DNA of 64,000 nucleotides from Welwitschia mirabilis. Lineage: Eukaryota; Gnetophyta; Gnetopsida; Welwitschiales. Shown here one piece after another: positions 1 to 10,844 of this stretch (positions are counted from its first letter, which is position 1; each line of letters opens with the position of its first letter). The stretch spans positions 149,502,139-149,566,138 of the forward strand of contig JBOZIK010000001.1 in NCBI GenBank assembly GCA_051453625.1, written 5' to 3'. The notes beneath the pieces were generated by a model, which did no database searches, had not been told where the DNA came from, and worked only from the letters and a program-made list of their open reading frames with translations. Made by a program: the position numbers and the translations under genes.

Positions 1-976
1 AAAATGTGCATAAAACAATAATCTACTAAAAGTAAAGAATCAAAAACAGAAAGATACAAAACTAATAATTTGATGCAAGCCTAATTTATAGTGGTTTGAG
101 AAATTCCCTACTCCACTCTCAACAATTAGCTTCTCCCAAGCTAGATCTCAGATCTTTGTTACTCCACCAGGTATTCTAGGTTCACATATAACCTTTACAA
201 GTGGACTTTTCTAGGCTAACTCTCAACCTTCAAAACAAACTTTTCAAGACTTAGTCTCAACCTATAGTACAAACTTTTTAAGACTAAGTCTCAACCTATA
301 AAAATAATGGAAGTGATGTGGTGATGCCTCAATAGCACAAATATCACCTGTTTAGAAATCAATATAATATGTAGAGCTCTCCTCCTGTAGTAATACACCA
401 ATGATACTCTTAGATTTGAATTTGAATGTAATATATGTGCCAATGGAAGATCTTCTCTAATTAGATGTGTATATGTCAAGATATCACAGTGATAGCAATA
501 TGGATACATAATGTGATCTATTAGATCCAAATGATTTTCACTGAATAAGAGTAGTTTCAAAATCTCTTTAAATCATTAATATCATAGCTATTTATAATGG
601 AAGGCTACATCTAGTCAACTCCTTATCTCTCAGTTTGGAACTGCTATCTATTAGGTTCTCAAATTTGGTCGACCCCAAGAAAATCTGGTTGACCCCTTTT
701 CATTCAGTTTAGGGACACTAATTTTCCAAGTTACAGGTTCAGTCGACCATCAATCCCTTTGGGTTTAATTCATTTTTCTTTGATAGCTTCAGATATGATC
801 AACCCCTTTAGGATTCAGTCAAATCCTCTAGAGGGTAAATCAATTAGGCAGATTTTTGGTGAATATTTTATTCCATCTTTTAACTTGCAAAAACTCAAAC
901 TCTTCTATACAAAAGATACAATATTTGCTGTACAAAAGATATTAGTTTGACATCAATTGATAAATATAATTCAACA
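1..976 (-). repeat. Copia LTR (truncated by window start), same family as the LTRs at 33951 and 37835
   Basis: The sequence aligns by eye with the two long LTRs at 33951-35155 and 37835-39026. Shared blocks are 'tttatagtggtt', the 'aggctaactctcaacctt' tract, the 'gttgacccc' tracts and the terminal 'ttagtttgacatcaattg'. It ends in CAACA at 972-976, matching the TAACA ends of the other copies. The polypurine-tract complement that follows the left LTR at 35155 is absent here, so this is more likely a solo LTR or a truncated end. The opposite end lies outside the window. Strand is given by analogy with the gag-bearing copy. Confidence 0.65.
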
Positions 977-1640
977 GATGTGACTATTGAAAAAAGGTGG
1001 GATGATGTTATGGATTATCTCTCTGTGTAAAATCCTATATGTGGGGGTCAGTTGAGTAATATTTATCCCTTATTGATCAGTAGTAAGATTAGTTGGTATA
1101 TTCAAATGATACCATATGATTGGTGCTCCTTAGTTCCACTAAGTGTATGTACATGCTCCCAAGCCCACTAAGATCTATGATAACTATAATATGAGATGGA
1201 AGAATTTCTATCTTGTGATCCCCTATGAATGTGACAATCAGGTACTGAAGCTGACCACAAGCATCAGGTAACCTTTAAATACACATGATGTTATAAAACT
1301 CTCTTATCTATGGTACATAATATGACTCATGCAAATCTATAATCCATTTGAGTCATAAATCTGTTAGTCTCTAATCAATATCTAGCTTAATATGGCTTAC
1401 GAAATTGTCAAAGTATCACTCAACATGAATACTAACTATCTAAATAGTCATGGAATGACCACGCTAAGGTGGTAGATGTGCAGGCTCTACACACTTTATC
1501 TTTGACTCAACTATAAGGCCTGCTTCCTACTTTACTACCTTGGCCTCATCCTTGACCTATCTAGCTCCATGTGTATGGGGTCTATCAATTGTAAACACAA
1601 AAAATATCATGTAAAAATAGAAATACATGTTAAAAGCATC
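977..1640. other. Unassigned AT-rich stretch
   Basis: I see no sustained reading frame and no recognisable domain on either strand. It separates the copia LTR from the 3' part of the minus-strand Ty3/gypsy element and may belong to the distal 3' end of that element, since its border is not visible. Confidence 0.5.
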
Positions 1641-3906
1641 ACATGAATCTATAATAACAATACTTGAAATAAATAAAAACTATGGAAAATACTAAAAATA
1701 TGTCCTATCCTTCTAAAAGTTGCAATGTGTCTTGAATTGTCTAAACATGATATTAAAATGAAAAATACATGAAAAATCCAAAAAATTGTATTTTTAGTGG
1801 GCCCCACATAAATTAAAAATTCAAAGTACTCAAATAAAAAAATATAATCCAGTAAGACCATATAAAACATCAAACTAATCATTTTTATCTAAAGGACCAC
1901 TATGTTTTGACCTATTGTTTGTAAGAAAATAAGTGTAAAAAGTAGAAAATTTGAAATACCTCATAAAACACACAAATGCTCACAACACAAAAAATATGTA
2001 GTGAAATTAAAATCCATAAGTCTCAAATAGAATAGCATAAAAAAATAAGCGATATATGTGAAAACTATGTATTGAAAGGCTAACAAATGAGAGAAAAAAG
2101 TGAAAAATAAGAGGAGATAAAAAACATACTTCATTTTTGAGAATTTAGTAACATCTAGAAAATCTAGACATGAAATTAGGTAGGACAAGTTCTAAAACAC
2201 TAGTACAGACTAGAGCACTCATTGTATCTTAAAAGAATTATGAAAATAATGAAGAATTAAGGAAAAATAAGGAGAAATAATTTGGGCTACAATTATATCA
2301 CATTGTTGTCTAGTCACGTTATTCAGATAATAGCCCTAGGATGACTCTTAGAAAAAATCATATTGTCATCCTACCAGTGTCATCTGGATAACCCATTAAA
2401 TAATAGAGATTTAAAAGTTTTTTATAATGAAAGGTGTTAGCTAGAAAACTTAGGATTAGATATGATTGTTTAAGTATCAATTTCAAATAGAAAAAATTAA
2501 AAAAATAGAAAAAATAAGATAGAAAACCCAAAAAATTGAGGAAAAAAAGAATAAACTCATAAGAAAGGAAAACCTATGGTTGACAAAAATAGACTATCTA
2601 AGCTGAAACCTACAACAAAATCTGAATAAATATGCTTAAATAGAAAAATAAAAATAAGATAAACTCAAAAATCTATAACCAAGAAGGGAAATCATAAAAA
2701 CTAAGAAATGAAAAGTTCTTTTTTATTTTTAAATGCTTACTAAAAAATGATATAACATGAAAGAATAGCAAAGAAACTACTAAGTGATTAAGGTTTTATC
2801 AAAGAATAAGAAAATGTGTAAATAAATTTTAAATTCTAAAATTAAAAGCCAAAGAAACATAAAATGAAAATGAATACAAGCAACAAGGAGAAGATTATTT
2901 ACCTTTCCTAAGTACTAGCTTAGCAAACTCCCAAGAAAGACATCATAAAGCCACTTGAGCCACCTAAGTAAATATGCATAATAAAATGTATAAACTTCAT
3001 AAAGTTCACTTAAAAAGGAATTGGTTATGATAATATCCTAAAATACAAGATCTTAGAATAATGAATGTCAAAATCAAAAGTTACTTAGAAATGAATTTAC
3101 CTACTCTCACTCTACAAACACACTCGAATCTTCAAAAGTAAAATAACTAAGTGTAAATAATAAGAGTCTAGGAAATAAGAAATGCCTTTGATGATATTAG
3201 AAACATTACTGATTCCATAGCCTCAAAGTTTATTATAAATTTTTATATGATGAAAAGAGTTTAACCACTATTAGAGGAGTAAGGACCCATGACACATGGC
3301 CAACTAACCCTCTAGTGAAATTCCCATATAGCTACTAACATTGCCAAAGATTCCTCTTAGAAAAATTTACCCCAGTGTGATAGAACATCATGGTAACCAT
3401 GTATTTTTCTTTAAAGCACAAAATATAATAAATCATAATCATTATTTTTTAAAATTTTTTTATTTTTTATTTTTTGAAATTCCAATATAATCACACACTC
3501 AAAAAGGCAAAGTGAATAAGTGAGATAAAATATATAAAAGAACACTTTCAAACAACCCAAGAACTTAATACCATTAGAAAAAAAGCATAAGAAAATAAAA
3601 CCTCTTCCTTTAAGTGAAGTCTATAGACATGGGAATGTCTTAATATTGGGTGAAATCAATCTTATCACTGTAAATGCCCACATATGACTACTAATCATGA
3701 AACTTCATAAATAACTACATAAGTTAAGTTTAAAAGATAATCAGGTAAAATCATAACATTAACCAAAGGAGTAGGATAAGAAAAAAACTTAGATAATGAT
3801 ATGGAGGAAGTCATCCTCATTAAGGAAAACCTTCAAAACAAGTGCTTCTATCATGTTCATAATTGCATCTAAATATCATTTAAATAATTTCAACCATTTC
3901 CCATTA
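1640..3906 (-). other. 3' region of Ty3/gypsy copy 1, downstream of pol
   Basis: This part follows the integrase C-terminus on the minus strand. Its reverse complement matches the plus copy. 3260-3450 corresponds to about 62400-62600 (shared 'aatctttggca', 'ctagagg.ttagttgg'), and 1640-2400 corresponds to about 63300-63960 (shared 'tatgctattctatttg', 'acttatgga', 'agtggtcctt'). Short hydrophobic frames at 1649-1882 and 1961-2188 lie here, but I find no conserved stop-free frame. Tat/Athila elements commonly carry a long 3' segment with an extra, sometimes env-like, ORF, and this may be the remains of one. Confidence 0.6.
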
Positions 3907-4701
3907 NNNNNNNNNNNNNNNNNNNNNNNNNNNNNNNNNNNNNNNNNNNNNNNNTGTATCTAAGTCTAAAATCTTAACTAAGCCCTTATGATGTAATTTC
4001 TTTATAAGGTAAAGACCTAACCATTTAGAAATCAACTTATTATTCAAAAGATGAACTCTAGTGTTGTATAATAAAACAAGTTAACTAGATTCAAACTTTT
4101 TATGAAATATCTTTTTATCATGTTTGAACTTTGCTTAAGCTTTATAGACTAATTGATAATGTATGGCATAAGTTTTTTAATTAAGATGATCTAATTGGGC
4201 TAATATATATTTAAAGTTTTTATGAAAATCCACAAGATTAAGTTGATGAGATGAATGATAAAATTATAACAAACATCAATAGGTAATACACAAAATTTAT
4301 TATATATAAGTTCATAAGGTGAAAAACCAAGAGAAGTATGCCAAGTAGTAAAATAAGCCCAAAGTACATCTTTAAGTTTAGAAGCCCAAGACTTTTTATT
4401 AATAGAAATAAGTTTTTATAACATTTTTTTATTTCTCTATTAGCATTTTTAACCTATCCATTAGTTTGAGGATGATAAGCACAAGCTACGCTATATTCTA
4501 TACCAATGGATACAAGAAGTTTTTTTAAACATTTGATGAATGAAATAAGGATCCTGATCACTAATAACATCTCTAAAAAAGCCTAATCTCTGAAAATTAT
4601 GAGTTCTAAGAAAATGACAAGTATTTCAGACATCATTCAAAAAGTAGGTATGGCTTTAAATTATTTAGTCATGTAATCCAAAACCACCAAGATGCAATGA
4701 T

Positions 4702-5001
4702 TATTAGAATAATATTAATGAATAGGGCCTATGAAATCAATACCTTAATAATCAAAAGGCTCAAACTTAAGAATAGGTCTAACAGAATTTTTTATAAATG
4801 ANNNNNNNNNNNNNNNNNNNNNNNNNNNNNNNNNNNNNNNNNNNNNNNNNNNNNNNNNNNNNNNNNNNNNNNNNNNNNNNNNNNNNNNNNNNNNNNNNNN
4901 NTATTAGAATAATATTAATGAATAGGGCCTATGAAATCAATACCTTAATAATCATAAGTCTCAAACTTAAGAATAGGTCTAACAGAATTTTTTATAAATG
5001 A
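4702..5001. repeat. Assembly duplication flanking a 100-N gap
   Basis: Bases 4702-4801 reappear at 4902-5001 with about two differences, separated by exactly 100 N. This is the pattern left when two overlapping contigs are joined with a default gap instead of being merged. The real locus probably holds one copy. Confidence 0.85.
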
Positions 5002-5120
5002 ATAAGGCTATCATAATACTAACAAGGATCATAACTTCTAGTAAAATTAAAAGAATCACAAAAAAGAGTAGGTCAAAAAGAACTAGAATGGAGAATTTTC
5101 ATCATTGTTTTATGTCCACT

Positions 5121-5272
5121 AAAGTATCCTCCACGAACACCATCATNNNNNNNNNNNNNNNNNNNNNNNNNNNNNNNNNNNNNNNNNNNNNNNNNNNNNN
5201 NNNNNNNNNNNNNNNNNNNNNNNNNNNNNNNNNNNNNNNNNNNNNNAAAGTATCCTCCACGAACACCATCAT
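5121..5272. repeat. Second assembly duplication flanking a 100-N gap
   Basis: The 26 bases at 5121-5146 recur identically at 5247-5272 on the other side of a 100-N gap. The integrase frame runs into both copies, which supports a contig overlap and not a biological repeat. Confidence 0.85.
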
Positions 5273-5420
5273 TACAAAGATGAAGAATGTTAGATATTTT
5301 CCAATTGGGCATATATTTTCTCATGATTTGATCTTTACACCTACAGTACAAATGCAGCTCTATCCACTCATAGTCATCTATTCTATAGAGAAAATATTTG
5401 TGTTGATTATAGGTCTAATG

Positions 5421-5950
5421 TTATAATGTTTTCTTAGTTACAAGAGAGTTAGTGACATTTGCATATAAAGAAGAAAGATAAGAAGAAGATATAGTAAAAA
5501 GCTGCTCATCAGAAAAAGAACCATCAATGATAGAATTATCTGAAGGAGAATAAAGACAAGATAAGTGATTATAAATAGAACTATGGTTTCTTGTTTTATC
5601 TACGATGGTTAAGTTAAAATTTTTCATGAGGAGGATGCATTTAATCAAACATGCATTAGAGTCTTTTTTATTCATGAGGTAAAGAATAATAACATGGTCA
5701 GTGTACACATTAGTANNNNNNNNNNCTAGAAGATAATATGTAAGAGAAATAAGGCAAAAGATAATTGCTAGCATCTCTTTCTCTATATTGTTATAATTAA
5801 TTTAAGCTCTAGACAAATATTTGATATGGTAAGATATAACATGAAAATCATTTTCATATTTCTAATAAAGTATCCCACCTAAGACAAAATTACTCACATC
5901 ATACATAAGCTCAAAATCTAATTCTTAATTGGGTCCTGTTACTACAGGAG
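5421..5950 (-). pseudogene. pol: RNase H region of pol, Ty3/gypsy copy 1
   Basis: The minus-strand frame reads FELMYDVSNFVLGGIL, then SRAxINYNNIEKEMLAIIFCL, then after a 10-N gap VYTDHVIILYLMNKK. This is the canonical Ty3 RNase H order (FEL.CDAS, LNY...EKE.LA, YTDH..I.YLM). The segment from 5421 to 5774 is open across the gap and continues into the linker before integrase. The equivalent plus-strand block is 60290-60560. A stop lies between the first two motifs. Confidence 0.8.
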
Positions 5951-6079
5951 CATAAGAAATTTAATGTTTAATCCTATTGAAAGCAAGTTAACAAGATTTA
6001 TTCCATTCAAATTTGGCTTCTTTCTCTAGTAAAAAATGAAGGGGTTTACAAATATTAGCATAATCATAAGTAAACCAAT

Positions 6080-6900
6080 GGTAAAATCACAATAACTAAG
6101 AAAATATCTAATCTGTTTAACATATGTAGGAGTATTTAGATTTTGAATAATATTAAGTTTAAAAGCATCTATCCTAATCCCCTCTTTTAAGATATGATGA
6201 CCTAAAACAATTCCACTTTCAATAAGAAATAGGATCTTTTCTTAACTTAAGTGTAGTCCACTAGAAATACAATGCTTAAAGACTTCCTCTAAGTGATCTA
6301 AAATTTCTTCAAACATTTCAGCATAAATAGAGAAGTTATCCATAAAAATTTTAATAGAATCCTCAAGCATATAAAAAAAAAATACCCATTATATCATGCT
6401 GAAAAGTATCAAGAGCATTAAAAAGTTTGGAAGGAATGCATCTAAAAGTAAAAGTATCAAAAAGATAAGTAAAAGTGATTCTGGCTTAGTTCTCACTAGC
6501 AATGCAAACCTATTTTTAACCACTATAACCATTAAGAAAATAGTTAAAAGAATGACTCTAAATCCTATTAAGAATCTAATCAAGAAAAGGTAAAGGACAT
6601 TGGTCTTTTTTAGTTACTTCGTTTAGATTTTAGTAAAGAAAAATGGTCTTTTTCAGTTACTGCATTTAGTTTTCTAAAGTTTATTCACATTCTTCATTTC
6701 CAATCCTTCTTAAGAACTACTACCAAGTGGCTAATCCACTCACTATCATCTCTCAAATAAATTATTCTAGCATCCATTAATTTTATGATTTCATCTTTAA
6801 CAATTTGTTTAAGGGATGGATTAAGTTTATGTTAGGGTTACCTCATAGGTTTAGCATTTTCTTTATGGTATATTTTATGTTAAATAATTGAAGTAGCTAT
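6080..6900 (-). pseudogene. pol: Reverse transcriptase region of pol, Ty3/gypsy copy 1
   Basis: On the minus strand the fingers motif for initiating template contact lies near 6700-6850. The stretch near 6400-6600 reads LPFLDxILNRI, NYFLNGYSG, ITFTYLFDTFTFRCIP and NALDTFQHDIMGIFF, with in-frame stops. The catalytic pocket near 6325-6345 reads KIFMDNFSIYAE, where the family norm is F-x-DD-F. The second aspartate is replaced by asparagine, which alone would inactivate the enzyme. The plus-strand frame 6396-6593 is an antisense shadow. Confidence 0.85.
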
Positions 6901-7729
6901 GGCTATAAAATCATTATGGTACTAAGTGAATGCATTTATTTTAGATTGAAGAAGAGAGACTGTACTTGATTCTCACTGAGGAGTAAGATTTTTATTGATG
7001 ATAAAAGGTTTGTTCAAGTCATTGTTTAAGAAAATGCATTTCAGTCCACTTTTTATAGGTTTTAGATCCAAATTTAAGTTTAGATTTTTATTTTTTGTAA
7101 AATTTCTAGGTAAACTAATTATCATATTAAACTATCATTTGGACATTATTAGTGAATGATCACTCTTAAAATAAAAATATTAGGTCTATTAAAATCTCGG
7201 ACTTCTACACAGTTGACTAACTTAGACTCTCTACTCTCTAGATTAAAAAATTTCAGATTTTAGATGGTCAAGATTAAGTTTATCTTCAAAAATATACATG
7301 TTATTTATGTCTGATTGGTTATCAAACAACATTTGTTCATGAAGCATGAATCATCTTTCCTTAAGTGGACGGTTTTGTAAAAATAAGATTATCCTAATTT
7401 CTTCCTCCAAACTTAAATCATTTCTTAAATCTTTTTGGCTACATCAAAAACTCTTATTGAAAACTTTTTATTTTGAAAATAACACTCCATTAACAAGTTC
7501 TTATATCTATAGTATAGTGTGCTATTACATAGAAGGCTCTACCTAGAAGTAAATGATATTTACTATTATGTTTAAATTCTGTAACTACAACATCAATAAG
7601 GTAGAAAGCTTCTTCTATCTAAATAACCAAATTCCAAATCACATCTAACAATTTCTTTATAGACGTATTAGCTAGTTCTAAAAAAATCCATGTAGGTTCT
7701 ATTATTTTTTTCAAATCCAAGTATTTGAC

Positions 7730-7800
7730 AAATATGCAAGGGCATGATATTGACACTAGCTCTAATATCAATCAAGGCTTTCTTAATCCTATGATTTTAT
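7730..7800 (-). pseudogene. pol: Aspartic protease motif, Ty3/gypsy copy 1
   Basis: The minus strand encodes KALIDIRASVNIMPLHI, matching the retropepsin active-site pattern ALxDxGASVNxxP. The catalytic aspartate is kept but the glycine after it is arginine. The homologous motif in the other copy is at 58500-58548. The segments between protease, gag and RT are too decayed to bound the domain. Confidence 0.75.
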
Positions 7801-8559
7801 TCTAAAGTGACACTCATAGTTTTTACTCTGGGATCTTTTAAACTTTAGACATTTTTGACAAACTAAGTTGTTAACAGATTGAGTTAGGAAGACTTTACTA
7901 AGGATGGTATAATTTTTTTTCCTTCTAATCAAGTCTTTTCACAACTTAAAATACTTTGGATTTTCTTACAAAAGTTTCCAAAATAACAAGTTAATGCTCA
8001 TATTTTTTGTTAATGCTTTTATATGAACATCAAAAATAGGATTTATATATGGCGTATGTAGCCAAGGGGTAGAAGGTTTCTTATATGAAGAGTTTTTCTT
8101 TTTATTACTTCATGAAGAAGGGAAAGAATTGTTTTCTAAGATTTATATGTATTTTTCTTAATTATTTTGGTTACTTTGCAATGTTGAAGCCTTATGAGAG
8201 GGATGAGTTGTATCATTTCCACTTCTTATCATCACCATAAAATATTTTCTAACTTTATTTAGGTTTGGTAAAGGTTGAGTGGCAAGAGATCTTATGGTCT
8301 TTGATTTATAAGAATAGTTTATTATAAAATACTCACAAGATTTCAATGTTGGTATTTGTCTTTTCAATGTTTGATTTTATTTTCTCTTGTCTTTTTTTCT
8401 ACTTCTCAATAGAATTCCTAAGAGGATCACTATGATTTTGGGAGTTAAATGAGCTTACTAAGTTATTTGAATTGTTAGATTAAAAGTTCATGTTCTCAAA
8501 TATATTTTTAAATGGTTGGAATTATTTGAAAAGTTTTAAAGTTATATTGTTCACTCATA

Positions 8560-9660
8560 TTAGGTTAAAAGTTATTATGATTTTGGACTTGTCTTTGATT
8601 TTTATTTTGGTTGTAGTTTAAGGACCTTTGATTAAAGCACATATTTCCTCATAAATTCTATCTTTGTAAGTTAGAAGAAAAGGACATTCTTTGGTAACAT
8701 GGTAACTATCTTCACATAAATCATAGGTAGAAGCTACAACTTCATTCTTCTCAGTTTTCACCTTATCATCTAGAATCATTTGAGGCTACTTTTCTACGAT
8801 TGAGATGAAATCCTTTATAACATTGGTTGATTTATTTTTAGTTCTTATTTTATTTTTCTCATGTTTTACCTCCTTTAAATATTTAATGATTCTGCCTACT
8901 ATTTGGTTTTCTCTAGGCGAGGGTTTAGGCTATGTTTGACTTAGTTTTACTAAGTCTTCTAATACTTTCTAAGTGTCTTCTAAGGTTTGGTTCAATAAGT
9001 TATCTCCACACAAAAAAATCTACAAGTTACTTTCTGTGACTATTTAATCCACTATAAAATAGATCTACTAGTTCACCCTATGAAAAGGCATCAATAGGGT
9101 TCAAATGTAAAGAAATAAAAATATCTCATAGGTAGAGGAATAGTCTTCATTAGGCTATTATTAAAAGTTAGTAACCTATTTCTTACATTTTTATATGGTG
9201 TCTTTACACATAAATCTCTTGATAAAGGCTTCTTAAACTTGACTCTAAGATTTTAATATTTTATGAAGAATCATTATTAGCCATAATTTTGATTATCCTC
9301 TAAAGTAATGGGGAATATAACCATGTAAGTTCTATCACTTATGTGTATTTTACCATTTTCAGAAGTGAGAACTAATTGTTTTATATCGACAATGTGTTGT
9401 AAGGGATCTTCACCAGGTTTACCATTAAAAGTAGAATATACATTTAAGTCTCTTATTTTAACATCATCACTAGGAGGTAAGTTAAAAGAAGTTTAGATTC
9501 TAGATTCCTTATTTGCGATGAGATCTTTAAAGATGATATGCACATTGGTATGAAGAGAAGTGATTGTAAGAGTTCTAATGACAAGGGGTAAATTTGATGA
9601 GACAGGTTACTTTTGTTTTTAGGATGAGGTAGACATGGTTGGAAATGAAAAATTCTCATC
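8560..9660 (-). pseudogene. gag: Gag, Ty3/gypsy copy 1 (degenerate)
   Basis: Gag begins near 9659 on the minus strand (MRIFHFQP...) and includes FNGKPGEDPLQHI near 9380-9420. A block near 9290-9360 reads SDRTYMVIFPITLEDNQN. The zinc knuckle near 8690-8735 reads YDLCEDSYHVTKECP. It is the C-x2-C-x4-H-x4-C type, but the first cysteine has become tyrosine. These blocks line up with gag of the plus copy at 56690-57640. Gag would package the element RNA into virus-like particles. Stops and frameshifts make this copy non-coding. Confidence 0.75.
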
Positions 9661-9689
9661 TAGAAATTTTTTTTAGCAAAATCAGATTC

Positions 9690-10206
9690 TAAAAAAATAA
9701 AAATAGATATTACAAGAATTTTTAAATTTTACATACCTTTATTATGCTTACTTAAGTTAGTTCCCAGGTCTATCAAACCTTCTCGAACATTTTATTTAAT
9801 AAAAAACTAATTTCTCTAGTAATTTTCTTTCTTACCATATCTTATCATACATGCTCAATATCAAATACATATAGTATCATTATTGTCATCATCTAGACGA
9901 TAGTCTGGATGACAAAAACACAAATACCACAAAAAATAAAAAAGTAGTAAACAAAAATGAAAAACTAACAAATACAAAAAACTCTAAAAATAGATTGTCA
10001 TTCACCTGAGTTACCTAGATGATATATGGGATGGAGGAATAAACCTAAAATTTTTTTAAATAAAGTAGAAATAGAAAATGCATAGCACAACTATTGATAT
10101 CACTGCACATCATCTAGACAATGAAGTGGATGACTAACTTTTTATTGTAGAATAGAAAGAAAAATTTTATTTAAAAATAGAAAACTAATACTCTAAAAAA
10201 TAAAAA
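9690..10206 (-). repeat. 5' LTR of Ty3/gypsy copy 1, cut by gap
   Basis: The reverse complement matches the LTR units at 55463-56528. Examples are 'gttcgagaaggtttgat', 'gtatgtaaaat' and several diverged copies of the palindrome TCATCTAGATGA near 9890, 10010 and 10120. The outer part is lost in the 638-N gap at 10207-10844. No primer binding site could be assigned with confidence. Confidence 0.65.
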
Positions 10207-10844
10207 NNNNNNNNNNNNNNNNNNNNNNNNNNNNNNNNNNNNNNNNNNNNNNNNNNNNNNNNNNNNNNNNNNNNNNNNNNNNNNNNNNNNNNNNNNNNNN
10301 NNNNNNNNNNNNNNNNNNNNNNNNNNNNNNNNNNNNNNNNNNNNNNNNNNNNNNNNNNNNNNNNNNNNNNNNNNNNNNNNNNNNNNNNNNNNNNNNNNNN
10401 NNNNNNNNNNNNNNNNNNNNNNNNNNNNNNNNNNNNNNNNNNNNNNNNNNNNNNNNNNNNNNNNNNNNNNNNNNNNNNNNNNNNNNNNNNNNNNNNNNNN
10501 NNNNNNNNNNNNNNNNNNNNNNNNNNNNNNNNNNNNNNNNNNNNNNNNNNNNNNNNNNNNNNNNNNNNNNNNNNNNNNNNNNNNNNNNNNNNNNNNNNNN
10601 NNNNNNNNNNNNNNNNNNNNNNNNNNNNNNNNNNNNNNNNNNNNNNNNNNNNNNNNNNNNNNNNNNNNNNNNNNNNNNNNNNNNNNNNNNNNNNNNNNNN
10701 NNNNNNNNNNNNNNNNNNNNNNNNNNNNNNNNNNNNNNNNNNNNNNNNNNNNNNNNNNNNNNNNNNNNNNNNNNNNNNNNNNNNNNNNNNNNNNNNNNNN
10801 NNNNNNNNNNNNNNNNNNNNNNNNNNNNNNNNNNNNNNNNNNNN
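10207..10844. other. Assembly gap (638 N)
   Basis: Undetermined bases. Any open frame drawn across it, such as 10171-10848, is meaningless. Confidence 0.99.

Larger units (their letters stand above)
3955..5350 (-). pseudogene. pol: Integrase region of pol, Ty3/gypsy copy 1 (degenerate)
   Basis: Read on the minus strand, the zinc-binding part lies near 5000-5350 (HLCNDGVRGGYFSGHK then a DPC-x-YY segment). The core follows, with GIDFIGP near 4740, VISDQDP near 4550 and AYHPQTNG with NREI near 4440-4500. The first two catalytic aspartates are therefore still visible. The C-terminal part ends near 3955 with SKWLGLYLIKKL, equivalent to the 'KW.GPF.V' stretch of gypsy pol. Stops are frequent. Two 100-N gaps interrupt it, each flanked by repeated sequence, so the apparent spacing is inflated. 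Non-functional. Confidence 0.8.
1640..10170 (-). mobile_element. Ty3/gypsy retrotransposon, Tat/Athila-like, degenerate (copy 1)
   Basis: On the minus strand, gag, protease, RT, RNase H and integrase follow one another from high to low coordinate, the standard Ty3/gypsy order. The RT block (ILNRI...NGYSG...NALDTFQ) and the pol C-terminus fit the non-chromodomain Tat/Athila lineage. A second copy of the family, in the opposite orientation, occupies about 55463-64000, and the two can be followed in parallel through 5' LTR, gag, pol and the 3' region. All reading frames carry multiple stops and frameshifts. The copy is interrupted by assembly gaps at 3907-3954, 4802-4901, 5147-5246 and 5716-5725, and its 5' LTR runs into the gap at 10207-10844. 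The 3' LTR is not identified. Confidence 0.85.

Noticed and set aside
6396-6593. 65-codon plus-strand frame
   Set aside because: Antisense of RT in Ty3/gypsy copy 1.
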